A stretch of DNA of 64,000 nucleotides from an uncultured Dorea sp. (GCA_900550865.1 URTM01000013.1:12194-76193), one strand, 5' to 3'; positions 24,360 to 32,443 are shown, counted from the first letter of the stretch. Notes: generated by a model from the letters alone, not told the origin. Numbers and translations are program-made.

Positions 24360-26393
24360 TTACACCGTTTCGTTATCTGTCCGCCCTGCCTGTCTTTTTC
24401 TCCATATATTCTTTAACTTTTCTCTTTTACAGAATCCTACACCTGTCAATATCCCTGCCATCGTAAAGCTTTCCCATATAATTCTTTTACCGTCATTTCT
24501 TTTGCCGGATTCCTCTTTTATCTGCTTTTCTTCTTTTTCAACCTTTTCATTTCTATAAAAAATATATTTCTGTACAGGTTCTGTTATCCTCCGCAAAAAT
24601 GTTTTTTCCGGCTCGACTTGAAAACCAATTCTTGAGATTCGTTCGTTTCCTGCAAAATCTTTGGCCTTTACTTCCACTTCATATGCCTTTGCTTCTTCTA
24701 CCTTATATTCATAAATGGTTTTCTGTTTTTCATTCTTTTGCTTCTTTCCATTAATCTTAATGTATTCAATCTGATCATCCTGATTCTCCGTTCTGACATA
24801 AAATTTTCTTTCCTTCTCATAACTTTCTCCTTCTTCAATATTTTCAAATCTGATCACCGGCGGGGTATGATCAATCGTAAATCTGGCTTTTGCCTCACTC
24901 TTATTCCCCGCCGCATCTGTCGCCTCAACTACCAGCGTATGTATTCCTTCTTTTTCTATTTTTTCCCCCGGCCGATATACCGTATCATCCACTTTCATCG
25001 TATAAGTGTAACTGGTAAAATCTTTAATTGTTTCATTTACCGTATAATCCCATTGAAAATATTTTAAATATTTTCCAGCAAGCTCATCCACGTGTACAAT
25101 CACGGGATTCTCTCTGTCTATGATCACCTGCCGTTCTGCATGGTTTTCATGTCCCGCCCTGTCTGTCACATCCATCCGAATTTTATATATCCCGTCTCCT
25201 GTTAGCATCTGACTGCTCTCTTTCTCCAATTTTCCAGACTCCTGTGATCGTTTCGTCATCCAGCCGGTTACTTCCGTTTCTTCTTTTCTTCCATTTCCAT
25301 CTTCCTTTAAAATATGCGCCTGTACATTCTGAAATCCATTTTCCTCTTCTGCCAGATAAGTCACTTGAACCGGTTTACTGGTGATCATATAATCCTGAAC
25401 GCCTTGTATAGACACTTCCGGAATATCCCGGTCAATGAATATCTTATCCGATACGATTGTCTGATTTCCTGCATAATCTCTAACAATGAGTATTACAGGA
25501 ATTCCCTCTCCACCTTTCGATTCTTCTTCTAATTGAAACGTTTCAGTTTCTTTATTGCTTTTTCCAATTACTTTTTCTCCTGTCTGGCAAACAATTTCTG
25601 CAATTTGACTCCCATTCGTTCCATCAGAAGTTTCTACATGAATCTCAGCTCTTTCTTTATGCCATATATCCGAACCATCTTGCACTTCATACCGGACTGT
25701 CGGCCGTGTACTGTCCATCCAGAATTCTTTTTTACTCTCTGAATTTTCTACCAGGATCCCTTGTTCATCTTCCATCCATATCTCTATTTCATTTCTTCCA
25801 TCAGTAAACCCCAGTCGTTTCAACACACAGCTTTCATTTACTCTGTTTAGTATCCCGCTCTGCTGTTCTCCGTTTCCATTTTGAAAAAGATACCTTGTCA
25901 CGCCCCTCTTACTCCGATGCGTAATTTTCCCATCCGGACAATTCATATAATATCCCTTTTCCCCATCTGGTCCGTTGTATTCTGCATAATATAATTTTAT
26001 CTCTTCCGGTTCGTTATCCTGATTTTGATCTTCTTTCTCTGAATCCTTATCTTTGTCCTCCTCCCCGGAATCCTTATCTTTATCTTCTTCTCCCGAATCC
26101 TTATCTTTGTCTTCCTCTCCGGAATCCTTATCTTCACCTTCCTTTTCGAAATCCTTATCCGGATCCTGATTTTCTTCCTCTCTTTCTCCGACAGCTCTGC
26201 CCGAATCATGATTTTCTTCTTTCCCGGAATGCTTGTCTGTACTTTTCTTAAAATCCGTTCTCTCCGCCATCTTTTTTCGATTTCTCGCTTCTGCCGGCAG
26301 GCTCATTCCGACAGCAGGTAAGTCCATGAGTTGAATTCCAATTACCATTCCTGCCGACAAAACAATTGCTGCTTTTTTCATCTTCCTACCCAT
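24360..26393 (-). CDS. Surface protein with Ig-like repeats and acidic linker, C-terminal anchor
   Basis: This 677-residue secreted protein has a signal sequence (residues 1-36), then an acidic, repeated Glu-Asp-Lys region (residues 50-125). Several bacterial Ig-like modules follow, each ending in phrases such as VTDRAGHENHAERQVIIDRE, VEATDAAGNKSEAKARFTID and VKAKDFAGNERISRIGF. The C-terminus has a hydrophobic helix (ESFTMAGILTGVGF) and basic tail, with no LPXTG. Ig-like modules usually serve adhesion or spacing at the cell wall. The gene overlaps the upstream pseudokinase gene by 16 bases, which suggests a shared envelope function. GGAGAAGAGG precedes the start. Confidence 0.8.
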   Translation of the reverse strand: MGRKMKKAAIVLSAGMVIGIQLMDLPAVGMSLPAEARNRKKMAERTDFKKSTDKHSGKEENHDSGRAVGEREEENQDPDKDFEKEGEDKDSGEEDKDKDSGEEDKDKDSGEEDKDKDSEKEDQNQDNEPEEIKLYYAEYNGPDGEKGYYMNCPDGKITHRSKRGVTRYLFQNGNGEQQSGILNRVNESCVLKRLGFTDGRNEIEIWMEDEQGILVENSESKKEFWMDSTRPTVRYEVQDGSDIWHKERAEIHVETSDGTNGSQIAEIVCQTGEKVIGKSNKETETFQLEEESKGGEGIPVILIVRDYAGNQTIVSDKIFIDRDIPEVSIQGVQDYMITSKPVQVTYLAEEENGFQNVQAHILKEDGNGRKEETEVTGWMTKRSQESGKLEKESSQMLTGDGIYKIRMDVTDRAGHENHAERQVIIDRENPVIVHVDELAGKYLKYFQWDYTVNETIKDFTSYTYTMKVDDTVYRPGEKIEKEGIHTLVVEATDAAGNKSEAKARFTIDHTPPVIRFENIEEGESYEKERKFYVRTENQDDQIEYIKINGKKQKNEKQKTIYEYKVEEAKAYEVEVKAKDFAGNERISRIGFQVEPEKTFLRRITEPVQKYIFYRNEKVEKEEKQIKEESGKRNDGKRIIWESFTMAGILTGVGFCKREKLKNIWRKRQAGRTDNETV
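26041..26137 (-). repeat. 27-bp tandem repeat encoding GEEDKDKDS
   Basis: Three to four imperfect 27-base units run from 26041 and encode an acidic nine-residue motif in the surface protein. Differences are mostly silent C/T changes. Confidence 0.85.
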
Positions 26394-27955
26394 ACCTCTT
26401 CTCCTTCCACCTTAATTTCATATTCTTTCTGTAATTTTTGAAATGCTTCATTCTCCAATATTTTTTCATCAGTTTCCAAATACTCTTTAATCTGCATCCC
26501 ACATGCCTCCCTGCTGACAGCTGCATCCGAACACATAAGTCTTATATGCTGCAATTTCAATTCCTGAGATTCTTTTAATTCTTTGATTCCCTGAATACAC
26601 GTATCAATTGACAGATCTCGTCTTCCCGCAGTTTCATATAACTGTGCAATCTTTTTATACAGTTCTTCTCTGTCACCCGTCTGTGTCTCCAATTGCAGTA
26701 TCTCTGTATAGATTTTTGCGGCTTCTTCCGTCTCCTCTTTTTTTTCACAGGCAACAGCCTGGTATTTCAATAATTCTTTTTTCACAGAATCATTCAAATA
26801 CTCCTTCTGCATTCCTCTTTCCACAAACCCCAGCACCTTTTCCACACTGTTTTCATCCTCTAAAATTCCATACCCTCTGATCAGACACTGAATTTCCTGT
26901 TTTTCCTTCTCTTCCGACACTTCACTTCTTTTTTCAAATGCCTTTTCCAGATTTTCCAGCCTCTTTTTATAGTCCTCTTCATCTTCCGGACATTCCTGTT
27001 TCTCATATCCTCTGATCAACACCTTCAGATTATCCGCAAGCGTCTTGTCTTCCAATTCATTCAGACATTTCCGGCTCTTTTCCATATCTCCTACATTAAG
27101 GAAATATGCAAGTGCCAACTCCAGATATTCTTCATCCCTGTTCTTTTCCTTACGTATGCCGTTCTGTACTCCCACTGTATCTTTTCCGTGTTTTTCAGCA
27201 GTATTTTTTTCCACTTTTACTTTCCGCACATCTTCGTGTTTCTGCTCTTTTAACACTGCATCAGCTTCCCCTTTTCTTTGCTGTAGAAGAAAATATCCCC
27301 CTGCCACAACAGCGAAAATTAAAGTTATGCACATTTTACGTTTTCTTTTTCTCTTATTCTCCGACTTTTCCTTCTTCTCTTTTTCATTCTCTCTTGGAAT
27401 ATATTTTTGAAGTTCTGATACACTTTGATAACAGGAACCTTTTGTTCCCATAGCTTTTGAAATCATTCTTTGCAGCCTGCATTCTTCCCGTCTGCTCAGA
27501 CAGGGAGTTATTTCTGTTGATGCAAGCATATATTGAAATGTCTTTCCCAGTCCATAGATATCCAGTTCTTTACTGGCATGCTGATAATAACGCTCCTTTG
27601 GAGGAAGAAAATATTCTCTGATATCTCTTCTCTGCATAAAAAGGATCTGCTCCCGGTTCGATTCCGCCTGCATGTCCAGAAAATAAATCCGGTCGTCCTC
27701 CGCCAGAATAATACTATATGGATTCACATACTGATAACATGGATTTCCCCTACATCTATGGATCAGACTTAACTGCCCCGCAATCTCTTTCATCCGCGAA
27801 AACAGCTCCTTTTTCTCCATTACCGAATGCTGCTTCAGATATCGGGCAAGAGTCTTACCCTTTACATTTTCAGAACTGATATAACAGATCTGCCCATGCT
27901 CGATCAGGCGCAGTACATCATAGCTTTCCATTTGCCGCAATGCATACCACCTCAA
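26378..27955 (-). CDS. Membrane pseudokinase-like protein with TPR-like C-terminus
   Basis: This protein of about 525 residues has an N-terminal part (residues 10-195) that resembles a protein-kinase fold (CYISSENVKGKTLARYLKQH, then LSLIHRCRG, QYVNPYSIILAEDDRIYFLD) but lacks the HRD and DFG catalytic residues. A basic stretch and a membrane helix (residues 210-228) follow, then a charged extracellular region with helical TPR-like repeats (LAKIYTEILQLETQTGDREE-type). EssB of type VII secretion has a similar order, but no WXG100 or EssC gene is nearby. The start is ambiguous (TTG 27955, or ATG 27931). It overlaps the surface-protein gene. Confidence 0.72.
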   Translation of the reverse strand: MRWYALRQMESYDVLRLIEHGQICYISSENVKGKTLARYLKQHSVMEKKELFSRMKEIAGQLSLIHRCRGNPCYQYVNPYSIILAEDDRIYFLDMQAESNREQILFMQRRDIREYFLPPKERYYQHASKELDIYGLGKTFQYMLASTEITPCLSRREECRLQRMISKAMGTKGSCYQSVSELQKYIPRENEKEKKEKSENKRKRKRKMCITLIFAVVAGGYFLLQQRKGEADAVLKEQKHEDVRKVKVEKNTAEKHGKDTVGVQNGIRKEKNRDEEYLELALAYFLNVGDMEKSRKCLNELEDKTLADNLKVLIRGYEKQECPEDEEDYKKRLENLEKAFEKRSEVSEEKEKQEIQCLIRGYGILEDENSVEKVLGFVERGMQKEYLNDSVKKELLKYQAVACEKKEETEEAAKIYTEILQLETQTGDREELYKKIAQLYETAGRRDLSIDTCIQGIKELKESQELKLQHIRLMCSDAAVSREACGMQIKEYLETDEKILENEAFQKLQKEYEIKVEGEEVWVGR

Positions 27956-28135
27956 TTCTTTTCTTCAGTTTTTCATAAATGGTAAATATTTGAACCCTCA
28001 CACAAGTTATAGAATCTTTACAGATTAATTAACCGAATCTATCTTGAAAATATAGATTAAGCATATACTACCCGATTATTTTGAAAATTTCAAGACTTTT
28101 TTTATTTTTCACATATTTTTTTATAATGCTTTTTT

Positions 28136-28203
28136 CTTGTATACTTTGATATCTACAGAACCTGCCACTGGCAGCTTCTTCCGAACGCATGGCGATAAAA
28201 AAA
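28136..28203 (-). repeat. Dispersed intergenic repeat, copy A
   Basis: It starts TTGTATACTTTGATATC, then CTACAGAACCTGCCACTGGC, AGCTTCTTCCGAACGCATGG and CGATAAAAAAA. The core CTGCCACTGGCAG is a perfect palindrome about its centre. On the minus strand the A-run is the T-run of the phosphofructokinase terminator. Confidence 0.85.
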
Positions 28204-28295
28204 CGTCTGCTATGAAATAATACATTTCAACGATAGAACCAGCTGCTGACAGCATTCTTCTAGCGTATAGTAATATCATTTCACAACAAGACGTC
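28197..28295 (-). terminator. Long terminator of phosphofructokinase
   Basis: On the minus strand ACGTCT, then TTGTGAAATGATA, pair with TATTATTTCATAG and AGACGT, followed by seven T residues (28203-28197). The loop contains a degenerate copy of the dispersed repeat. Confidence 0.7.
28229..28276 (-). repeat. Degenerate dispersed repeat in terminator loop (copy B)
   Basis: AGAACCAGCTGCTGACAGC, then ATTCTTCTAGCGTATAGTAA, keeps spacing and several blocks of the element (AGAACC, CAGC, TTCTTC), with the inner palindrome altered. Confidence 0.5.
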
Positions 28296-28325
28296 ATTTT
28301 ATTCTTTCCTCTGATCTTTCCTTTC

Positions 28326-29573
28326 TTACCTGTGGCTTAATTCCTTTGGTGTATACAGATGTCTCGGAATTCCATCTACCATAACCGGTGATACATCCCC
28401 CTGTATCAGCGGGCGCACATAAGAAATAAACTCATTCGTTACATAAGTTCCTTCTTCGTTTACCCAGCTTCTCGGAACCAGTTTTTCATCATTTGCAATC
28501 TTATGTACATCTTTTACTTCTGTTCCGCACTGATACGGATCATCTGACAGACGTTTCAGGACTACCATTTTACCGGTATCCCCTTCATCTGCCGCCTTCA
28601 CAGCAGCTCCGCCAACCTGATATGCTTCCAGGATATCTACTCTGGATGCCGCATGAGACGCTGCCCTCTGTAATGTACTTAATTCGATCGCACGCGTCTT
28701 ACATCCGACCTCACCTGCAATATAGCTTGCCAGATAGGAAGCTGTTCCAGACAGCTGTTTGTGTCCGAATGCATCCACAAAATCAATACTGTTGCCAAGT
28801 TCACATACATATGTACCATCGGCAGTACGGATTCCTTCTGATACCGCAACCACGATCGATGTCTTTTCCTGTAATAAGTGTTTGATCTTTTCCCCAAATA
28901 ACTGCAGATCAAACGGAAGCTCAGGCAGATAAATAAGATCTGGTCCTTCACAGTCCTCTCCCTGTGACAATGCGGCAGATCCCGTCAGCCATCCTGCATT
29001 TCTTCCCATGATCTCAACGATGGATACTACACCTTTTTCATATTCCAGACAGAAGCTGTCACGGATAATCTCTTTCATTGATGTTCCGATATATTTTGCA
29101 GCACTACCATATCCAGGTGTATGATCCGTCAATGCCAGGTCATTGTCAATGGTCTTAGGACATCCGATAAAACGGATCGCGTGGCCAAAAACAATGGCAT
29201 AATCCGATAATTTTTTAATTGTGTCCATGGAATCGTTTCCACCGATATAAATAAATGCCTCAATATCCAGTTTGTCCAGAATTTCAAATATCTTATCATA
29301 GACTTCCCGGTTCTCATGGATCTCCGGAAGCTTATACCGGCAGGAACCTAAGAACGCTGCCGGCGTCCTCTTTAACAATTCTGCATCCAGTTCTGTCTTG
29401 ATATGATCAGACAGATCGATATATTTTTCCTTTAATAATCCCTGAATTCCATGAAGCATTCCGTATACTTTATTCGCTCCACGGTCTTTTGCGGTCCGGT
29501 ATACACCGGCAAGACTCGCATTGATCGCTGCAGTTGGTCCCCCAGATTGTCCTACAATTACATTTCCTTTCAT
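28326..29573 (-). CDS. 6-Phosphofructokinase, long-chain (probably PPi-dependent type)
   Basis: This 415-residue enzyme of the PFK family has IVGQSGGPTAAINASL at the start, YIGGNDSMDTIKKL near residue 105 and PKTIDNDLALTDHTPGYGS near residue 140. The IDNDL aspartates are catalytic. ATP-dependent enzymes usually have GGDGS at the nucleotide loop. Here the loop is GGNDS, which resembles the PPi-using and clostridial long types, so the phosphate donor is uncertain. It catalyses fructose-6-phosphate to fructose-1,6-bisphosphate. The gene is single, with the long hairpin terminator downstream. Confidence 0.9.
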   Translation of the reverse strand: MKGNVIVGQSGGPTAAINASLAGVYRTAKDRGANKVYGMLHGIQGLLKEKYIDLSDHIKTELDAELLKRTPAAFLGSCRYKLPEIHENREVYDKIFEILDKLDIEAFIYIGGNDSMDTIKKLSDYAIVFGHAIRFIGCPKTIDNDLALTDHTPGYGSAAKYIGTSMKEIIRDSFCLEYEKGVVSIVEIMGRNAGWLTGSAALSQGEDCEGPDLIYLPELPFDLQLFGEKIKHLLQEKTSIVVAVSEGIRTADGTYVCELGNSIDFVDAFGHKQLSGTASYLASYIAGEVGCKTRAIELSTLQRAASHAASRVDILEAYQVGGAAVKAADEGDTGKMVVLKRLSDDPYQCGTEVKDVHKIANDEKLVPRSWVNEEGTYVTNEFISYVRPLIQGDVSPVMVDGIPRHLYTPKELSHR

Positions 29574-29679
29574 TCGCTTGTTTCCTTCCTGTTTTTATTT
29601 CGTTTTACTGTTACTTCAATATTAGTGTATTTTTACATAAAAGTCCAGCAATTATTACTTTTTTTATGCATTTTCACCA

Positions 29680-29734
29680 CATCTACAGAACCTGCCACTG
29701 GCAGCTTCTTCCGAACGCATGGCAATCAAAAAAA
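29680..29734 (-). repeat. Dispersed intergenic repeat, copy C
   Basis: ATCTACAGAACCTGCCACTG, then GCAGCTTCTTCCGAACGCAT and GGCAATCAAAAAAA, is nearly identical to copy A over about 50 bases. On the minus strand it follows directly on the T-run of the lipoprotein terminator. Confidence 0.85.
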
Positions 29735-29788
29735 ACTCTTATTCTCCACATATGTACTTTGTACAATATATGAAAAATAAGAGTTTTT
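29727..29788 (-). terminator. Terminator of the lipoprotein operon
   Basis: AAAAACTCTTATT pairs with AATAAGAGTTTTT around a 32-base loop, followed on the minus strand by eight T residues. It is 17 bases below the lipoprotein stop codon. Confidence 0.75.
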
Positions 29789-29804
29789 ATGCTCATCTGA
29801 TATT

Positions 29805-30377
29805 TTATTCCGCTTTTACAGGATTGGAAACGCTTACTTTGTGATTATACCACTTGCCTTTTGTTCCGATCAGCGCCAGATCAAATTCTTCGTCCAACGC
29901 CGGAACAGGAACATCAAATCCATACACTTCTTTCGGTTTACCATCTATGTCTATTACGGCATTGCCATTTTCATCGGTTATGGTATCTGTCGTCGGTTCC
30001 AGAAGCTTTGCTCCTTTTTTCTTTGCGTCTTTTATCGTACCAGGGAACAGATTTACAATATTTTTTGATACGAGACTGATATGAATCGTCATCTTTCCGT
30101 CTTTTACTGTCAATGTCCCCTTATCGTTATATGCATCATTTACATGAAACATGGAACTGTCTGTTTTAAACTCTGCTGTATAGGTTCCATCTTCAATCGG
30201 AGCTTTTGCCTCTTCATTGTCTGCTGCTTTTTCTTTTTTTGCATCAGATTTCTGCTGTTCTGTCTTTGTGCTCTTTGACTCAGATGTCTTACTGTCATCT
30301 TTACTGCCGCATCCTGTAAATACAGACACGGCCATCACCGCCACTAATGCGAGCGTCATCAGTCTTTTTCTTAACAT
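29805..30377 (-). CDS. Lipoprotein of unknown function, B12-operon partner of CbiK
   Basis: This 190-residue lipoprotein has a type II signal ending VFTGCGS, so Cys22 is lipidated. A Ser/Lys/Glu linker (residues 25-60) precedes a beta-sandwich-like domain, DGTYTAEFKTDSSMFHVN to KGKWYNHKVSVSNP. The domain resembles small ligand-binding sandwiches (NEAT-like), but the match is only by pattern. It begins 42 bases after the stop of the chelatase and ends in a hairpin terminator, so it is co-transcribed under the cobalamin riboswitch. A role in corrinoid, cobalt or tetrapyrrole binding at the outer face is inference. Confidence 0.75.
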   Translation of the reverse strand: MLRKRLMTLALVAVMAVSVFTGCGSKDDSKTSESKSTKTEQQKSDAKKEKAADNEEAKAPIEDGTYTAEFKTDSSMFHVNDAYNDKGTLTVKDGKMTIHISLVSKNIVNLFPGTIKDAKKKGAKLLEPTTDTITDENGNAVIDIDGKPKEVYGFDVPVPALDEEFDLALIGTKGKWYNHKVSVSNPVKAE

Positions 30378-30419
30378 TGTTCTCTCCCTTTAATATCTTT
30401 TTTAAGCCTGCGCTGATTC

Positions 30420-31625
30420 TTACTGTGCATCCATAGCTGCTTTTGTATGAGCTACATATAACTGCTGGATTGCGTCGATTTCTCCAAGACCTGCGATCTG
30501 TGTCTTCACACTGTCAAAGTTCTTAGATGCCTCAAACTGGCTCAGCCATGAATCATCGTCATCTCCTGCCATATCGTTGTTTGCATGATCTCCTGCTACA
30601 ACCATAAGTGGACGAAGAATTACGTTCTTATATCCGGCTTCTTTTACTTTCTCGATTACATTTTCACATGAAGTTTCTTCTGGTTCTCCTTCTACAGTTC
30701 CGATAAATACATTCTTGTATCCAAGCTGTTCCATCTGTGTCTGCATCTGAGAATAGCTGATCTTAGCTTCATCTGATGTTCCATGTCCCATGAATACAAA
30801 TGCTGTACTGTCTGCTGCAGCTGCGTCAAGGCTGTCATATTCTGCTGTCTTAACAGCTTCTGCTGTGATTGCTTCTGCAACTGCTGCTTTATCCGCATTG
30901 ATCACTGTTGCATCTGATCCAACTTCTCCAAGAAGAGGCTCTGCAATCTTGACAGATTCGAATTTGTCTTTGTAATTCTCTACTGCTTCTGTTAACTCTT
31001 TATATTCTGCACCATGCATTAAGTGTGTTGGCTGTATAACCAGTTCTTTGACACCATTTTTTACGGCACGTTCTAAAGCCTGATCCACATTATCAATCTT
31101 CTCGCCATCTCTTGCCTGTACATGGTTAATGATGATCTGAGCGGTAAACGCCCTTCTTACCGACCAGTCCGGATTTGCTGCCTGGAGTGCTTTCTCTACT
31201 CCACCGATATCAGCTGCACGGCTTGCATTAAAAGAAGTACCGAAACTTACTACCAGAAGTTCCTTTTCTCCGATATCATCTCCATTTAACGGGTCATCCT
31301 GGGAAGCATCTCCTGTATCTCTTCCGAAGTAATCCGGATCTGCATTGTCTCCCTCTACCAGTTCTTTCTGCGCATCTGTCAATTTATCCCACGCTTCTTT
31401 TGCTGCTTTGCACTGTTCATCCGTCTTGTCTGTTCTTTCCTGAACGTAGATGGCGTCAATCTTCTTTGCAACTGCATCTGCTGCTTTCTGATCGTCATCT
31501 TTTGAAGAAGCCTCTGTCTTCTTGTCACTGCTGCTGTCGGAGCTGTCTGATTTTGCTCCACATCCGCCAAGCGCTGTTACACACATAGCTGCTGATAATA
31601 ATAACACTACCAGTTTCTTTTTCAT
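30420..31625 (-). CDS. cbiK: Sirohydrochlorin cobaltochelatase, lipoprotein form
   Basis: This 401-residue protein has a lipoprotein signal (LLSAAMCVTALGGC, Cys21) and a Ser/Lys/Asp linker with AWDKLTDAQKELVEGDN. A two-half chelatase domain from about residue 125 begins VVSFGTSFNASRAADI. Metal/substrate histidines are in QPTHLMHGAE near residue 205, FMGHGTSDEAKI near residue 277 and VVAGDHANNDMAG near residue 345. It inserts cobalt into sirohydrochlorin in the anaerobic B12 pathway. An exported form is unusual but known from Desulfovibrio periplasmic CbiK. Control by a cobalamin riboswitch is evident upstream. Confidence 0.9.
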   Translation of the reverse strand: MKKKLVVLLLSAAMCVTALGGCGAKSDSSDSSSDKKTEASSKDDDQKAADAVAKKIDAIYVQERTDKTDEQCKAAKEAWDKLTDAQKELVEGDNADPDYFGRDTGDASQDDPLNGDDIGEKELLVVSFGTSFNASRAADIGGVEKALQAANPDWSVRRAFTAQIIINHVQARDGEKIDNVDQALERAVKNGVKELVIQPTHLMHGAEYKELTEAVENYKDKFESVKIAEPLLGEVGSDATVINADKAAVAEAITAEAVKTAEYDSLDAAAADSTAFVFMGHGTSDEAKISYSQMQTQMEQLGYKNVFIGTVEGEPEETSCENVIEKVKEAGYKNVILRPLMVVAGDHANNDMAGDDDDSWLSQFEASKNFDSVKTQIAGLGEIDAIQQLYVAHTKAAMDAQ

Positions 31626-31726
31626 TTCTTTTTACCTCCTGATTTTCCGATTGTCAATACACGAGATACAAAAAACTCTGCCACTCTCATTGTTCTTCTT
31701 ATATCTTACCGTCTGCTTTTCTTCTC

Positions 31727-31792
31727 TTGCATACTTTGATATCTACAGAACCTGCTACTGGCAGCTCCTTCCGAAAGTATAGCAATAAAAAA
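31727..31792 (-). repeat. Dispersed intergenic repeat, copy D, with inverted ends
   Basis: It has the core CTGCTACTGGCAG between CTACAGAAC and CTTCCGAA, and is the only copy in which the outer parts pair: TTGCATACTTT at the left and AAAGTATAGCAA at the right. The element lies in the cbiK leader, between the riboswitch hairpin and the start codon. Confidence 0.8.
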
Positions 31793-31818
31793 GCCTCCGC
31801 CAGAAAACGAAGACAACG

Positions 31819-31869
31819 AAAATAAAACTGTATTCTACCATATATATTTTATACATATCACATACAGTT
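31819..31869 (-). terminator. Riboswitch expression-platform hairpin
   Basis: AACTGTAT on the minus strand pairs with ATACAGTT across a 28-base AT-rich loop, followed by TTATTTT. It lies downstream of the cobalamin aptamer. Confidence 0.55.
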
Positions 31870-31904
31870 CTGTGACCCATTTCGTACTGCCAATTCCTCG
31901 TGGC

Positions 31905-32115
31905 CTGAACTTTTCGTTCCTGTACTGCGAAAGGCAGGTCTCCCGGCTTATTGCTCTGACGCTTCTGCTCCCTTCCCGGTCATCCCAGTGGGTATACAGC
32001 TTCTGCTTGCAAAATACGGTGACGAGTTCGTACAGGATTCTCACCTGTTTCCCTTTTCACCAGTCAGATTATTCCTTCTTTAAAATAATTCTCATGAATC
32101 ACCTATAATAATTCT
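31905..32115 (-). ncRNA. Cobalamin riboswitch
   Basis: On the minus strand the B12 box reads AAGCCGGGAGACCTGCCTTT. Upstream blocks include GGGAAACAGGTGAGAATCC and CTGTACGAAC, and a GGTG near the 5' end, in the order of the adenosylcobalamin/cobalamin aptamer. It precedes the lipoprotein chelatase cbiK and its partner, so cobalamin should reduce expression. The exact 5' border is approximate. Confidence 0.92.
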
Positions 32116-32245
32116 GACTGACACCTCACACAATCTTGATTTAATTTACCATGTAACCTTACCACAGTTGCCCGAGTTATGTCAATACTGCTCTGACTGT
32201 CGCGAACCCGAACTATCGGCACACTAAGTGCGCAACAATAACAGC

Positions 32246-32283
32246 AAAAAACCCTCGTCCGACTTCATGTCAAACAAGGGTTT
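32246..32283 (-). terminator. Terminator of tRNA-Arg
   Basis: AAACCCTTGT and ACGAGGGTTT pair around a 16-base loop, with TTTTTT on the minus strand at 32251-32246. Confidence 0.85.
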
Positions 32284-32289
32284 CTCATA

Positions 32290-32363
32290 CGTGCGCGAGA
32301 AGATTCGAACTCCCGACCTTCTGGTCCGTAGCCAGACGCTCTATCCAGCTGAGCTACGCGCAC
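32290..32363 (-). tRNA. tRNA-Arg (anticodon ACG)
   Basis: The minus strand folds into a complete cloverleaf. The acceptor pairs GTGCGCG with CGCGCAC, the D-loop includes AGCTCAGCTGGATAGAGC, and the anticodon stem CTGG/CCAG encloses CTACGGA with anticodon ACG. The T-loop is GGGAGTTCGAATCTT. It reads CGU/CGC arginine codons after A-to-I editing. Confidence 0.97.
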
Positions 32364-32414
32364 ATACTATATTTTGTTTGCCTCAGTTATTTATGTACCT
32401 CAGCAACGAAATTA

Positions 32415-32443
32415 ATTATAGCGCAACGTTTTCTATCTGTCAA
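32415..32443 (-). promoter_or_regulatory. Promoter of tRNA-Arg
   Basis: TTGACA (32443-32438), 17 bases, TATAAT (32420-32415) on the minus strand form a consensus promoter about 50 bases upstream of the tRNA. Confidence 0.88.

Larger units (their letters stand above)
27960..28325. other. Intergenic region with repeat copies and a terminator, no gene
   Basis: This stretch contains one complete and one degenerate copy of the dispersed repeat and the long terminator of phosphofructokinase. The left 170 bases are AT-rich with no recognisable coding frame. Confidence 0.6.

Noticed and set aside
26041..26137. 27-bp repeats as a possible CRISPR array
   Set aside because: The units are adjacent without spacers, in frame, and encode an acidic linker of a surface protein.
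26378..27955. Assignment as type VII secretion protein EssB
   Set aside because: Domain order is similar, but I see no WXG100, EssC or EsaA genes nearby and no EssB-specific motif, so the name is not supported.
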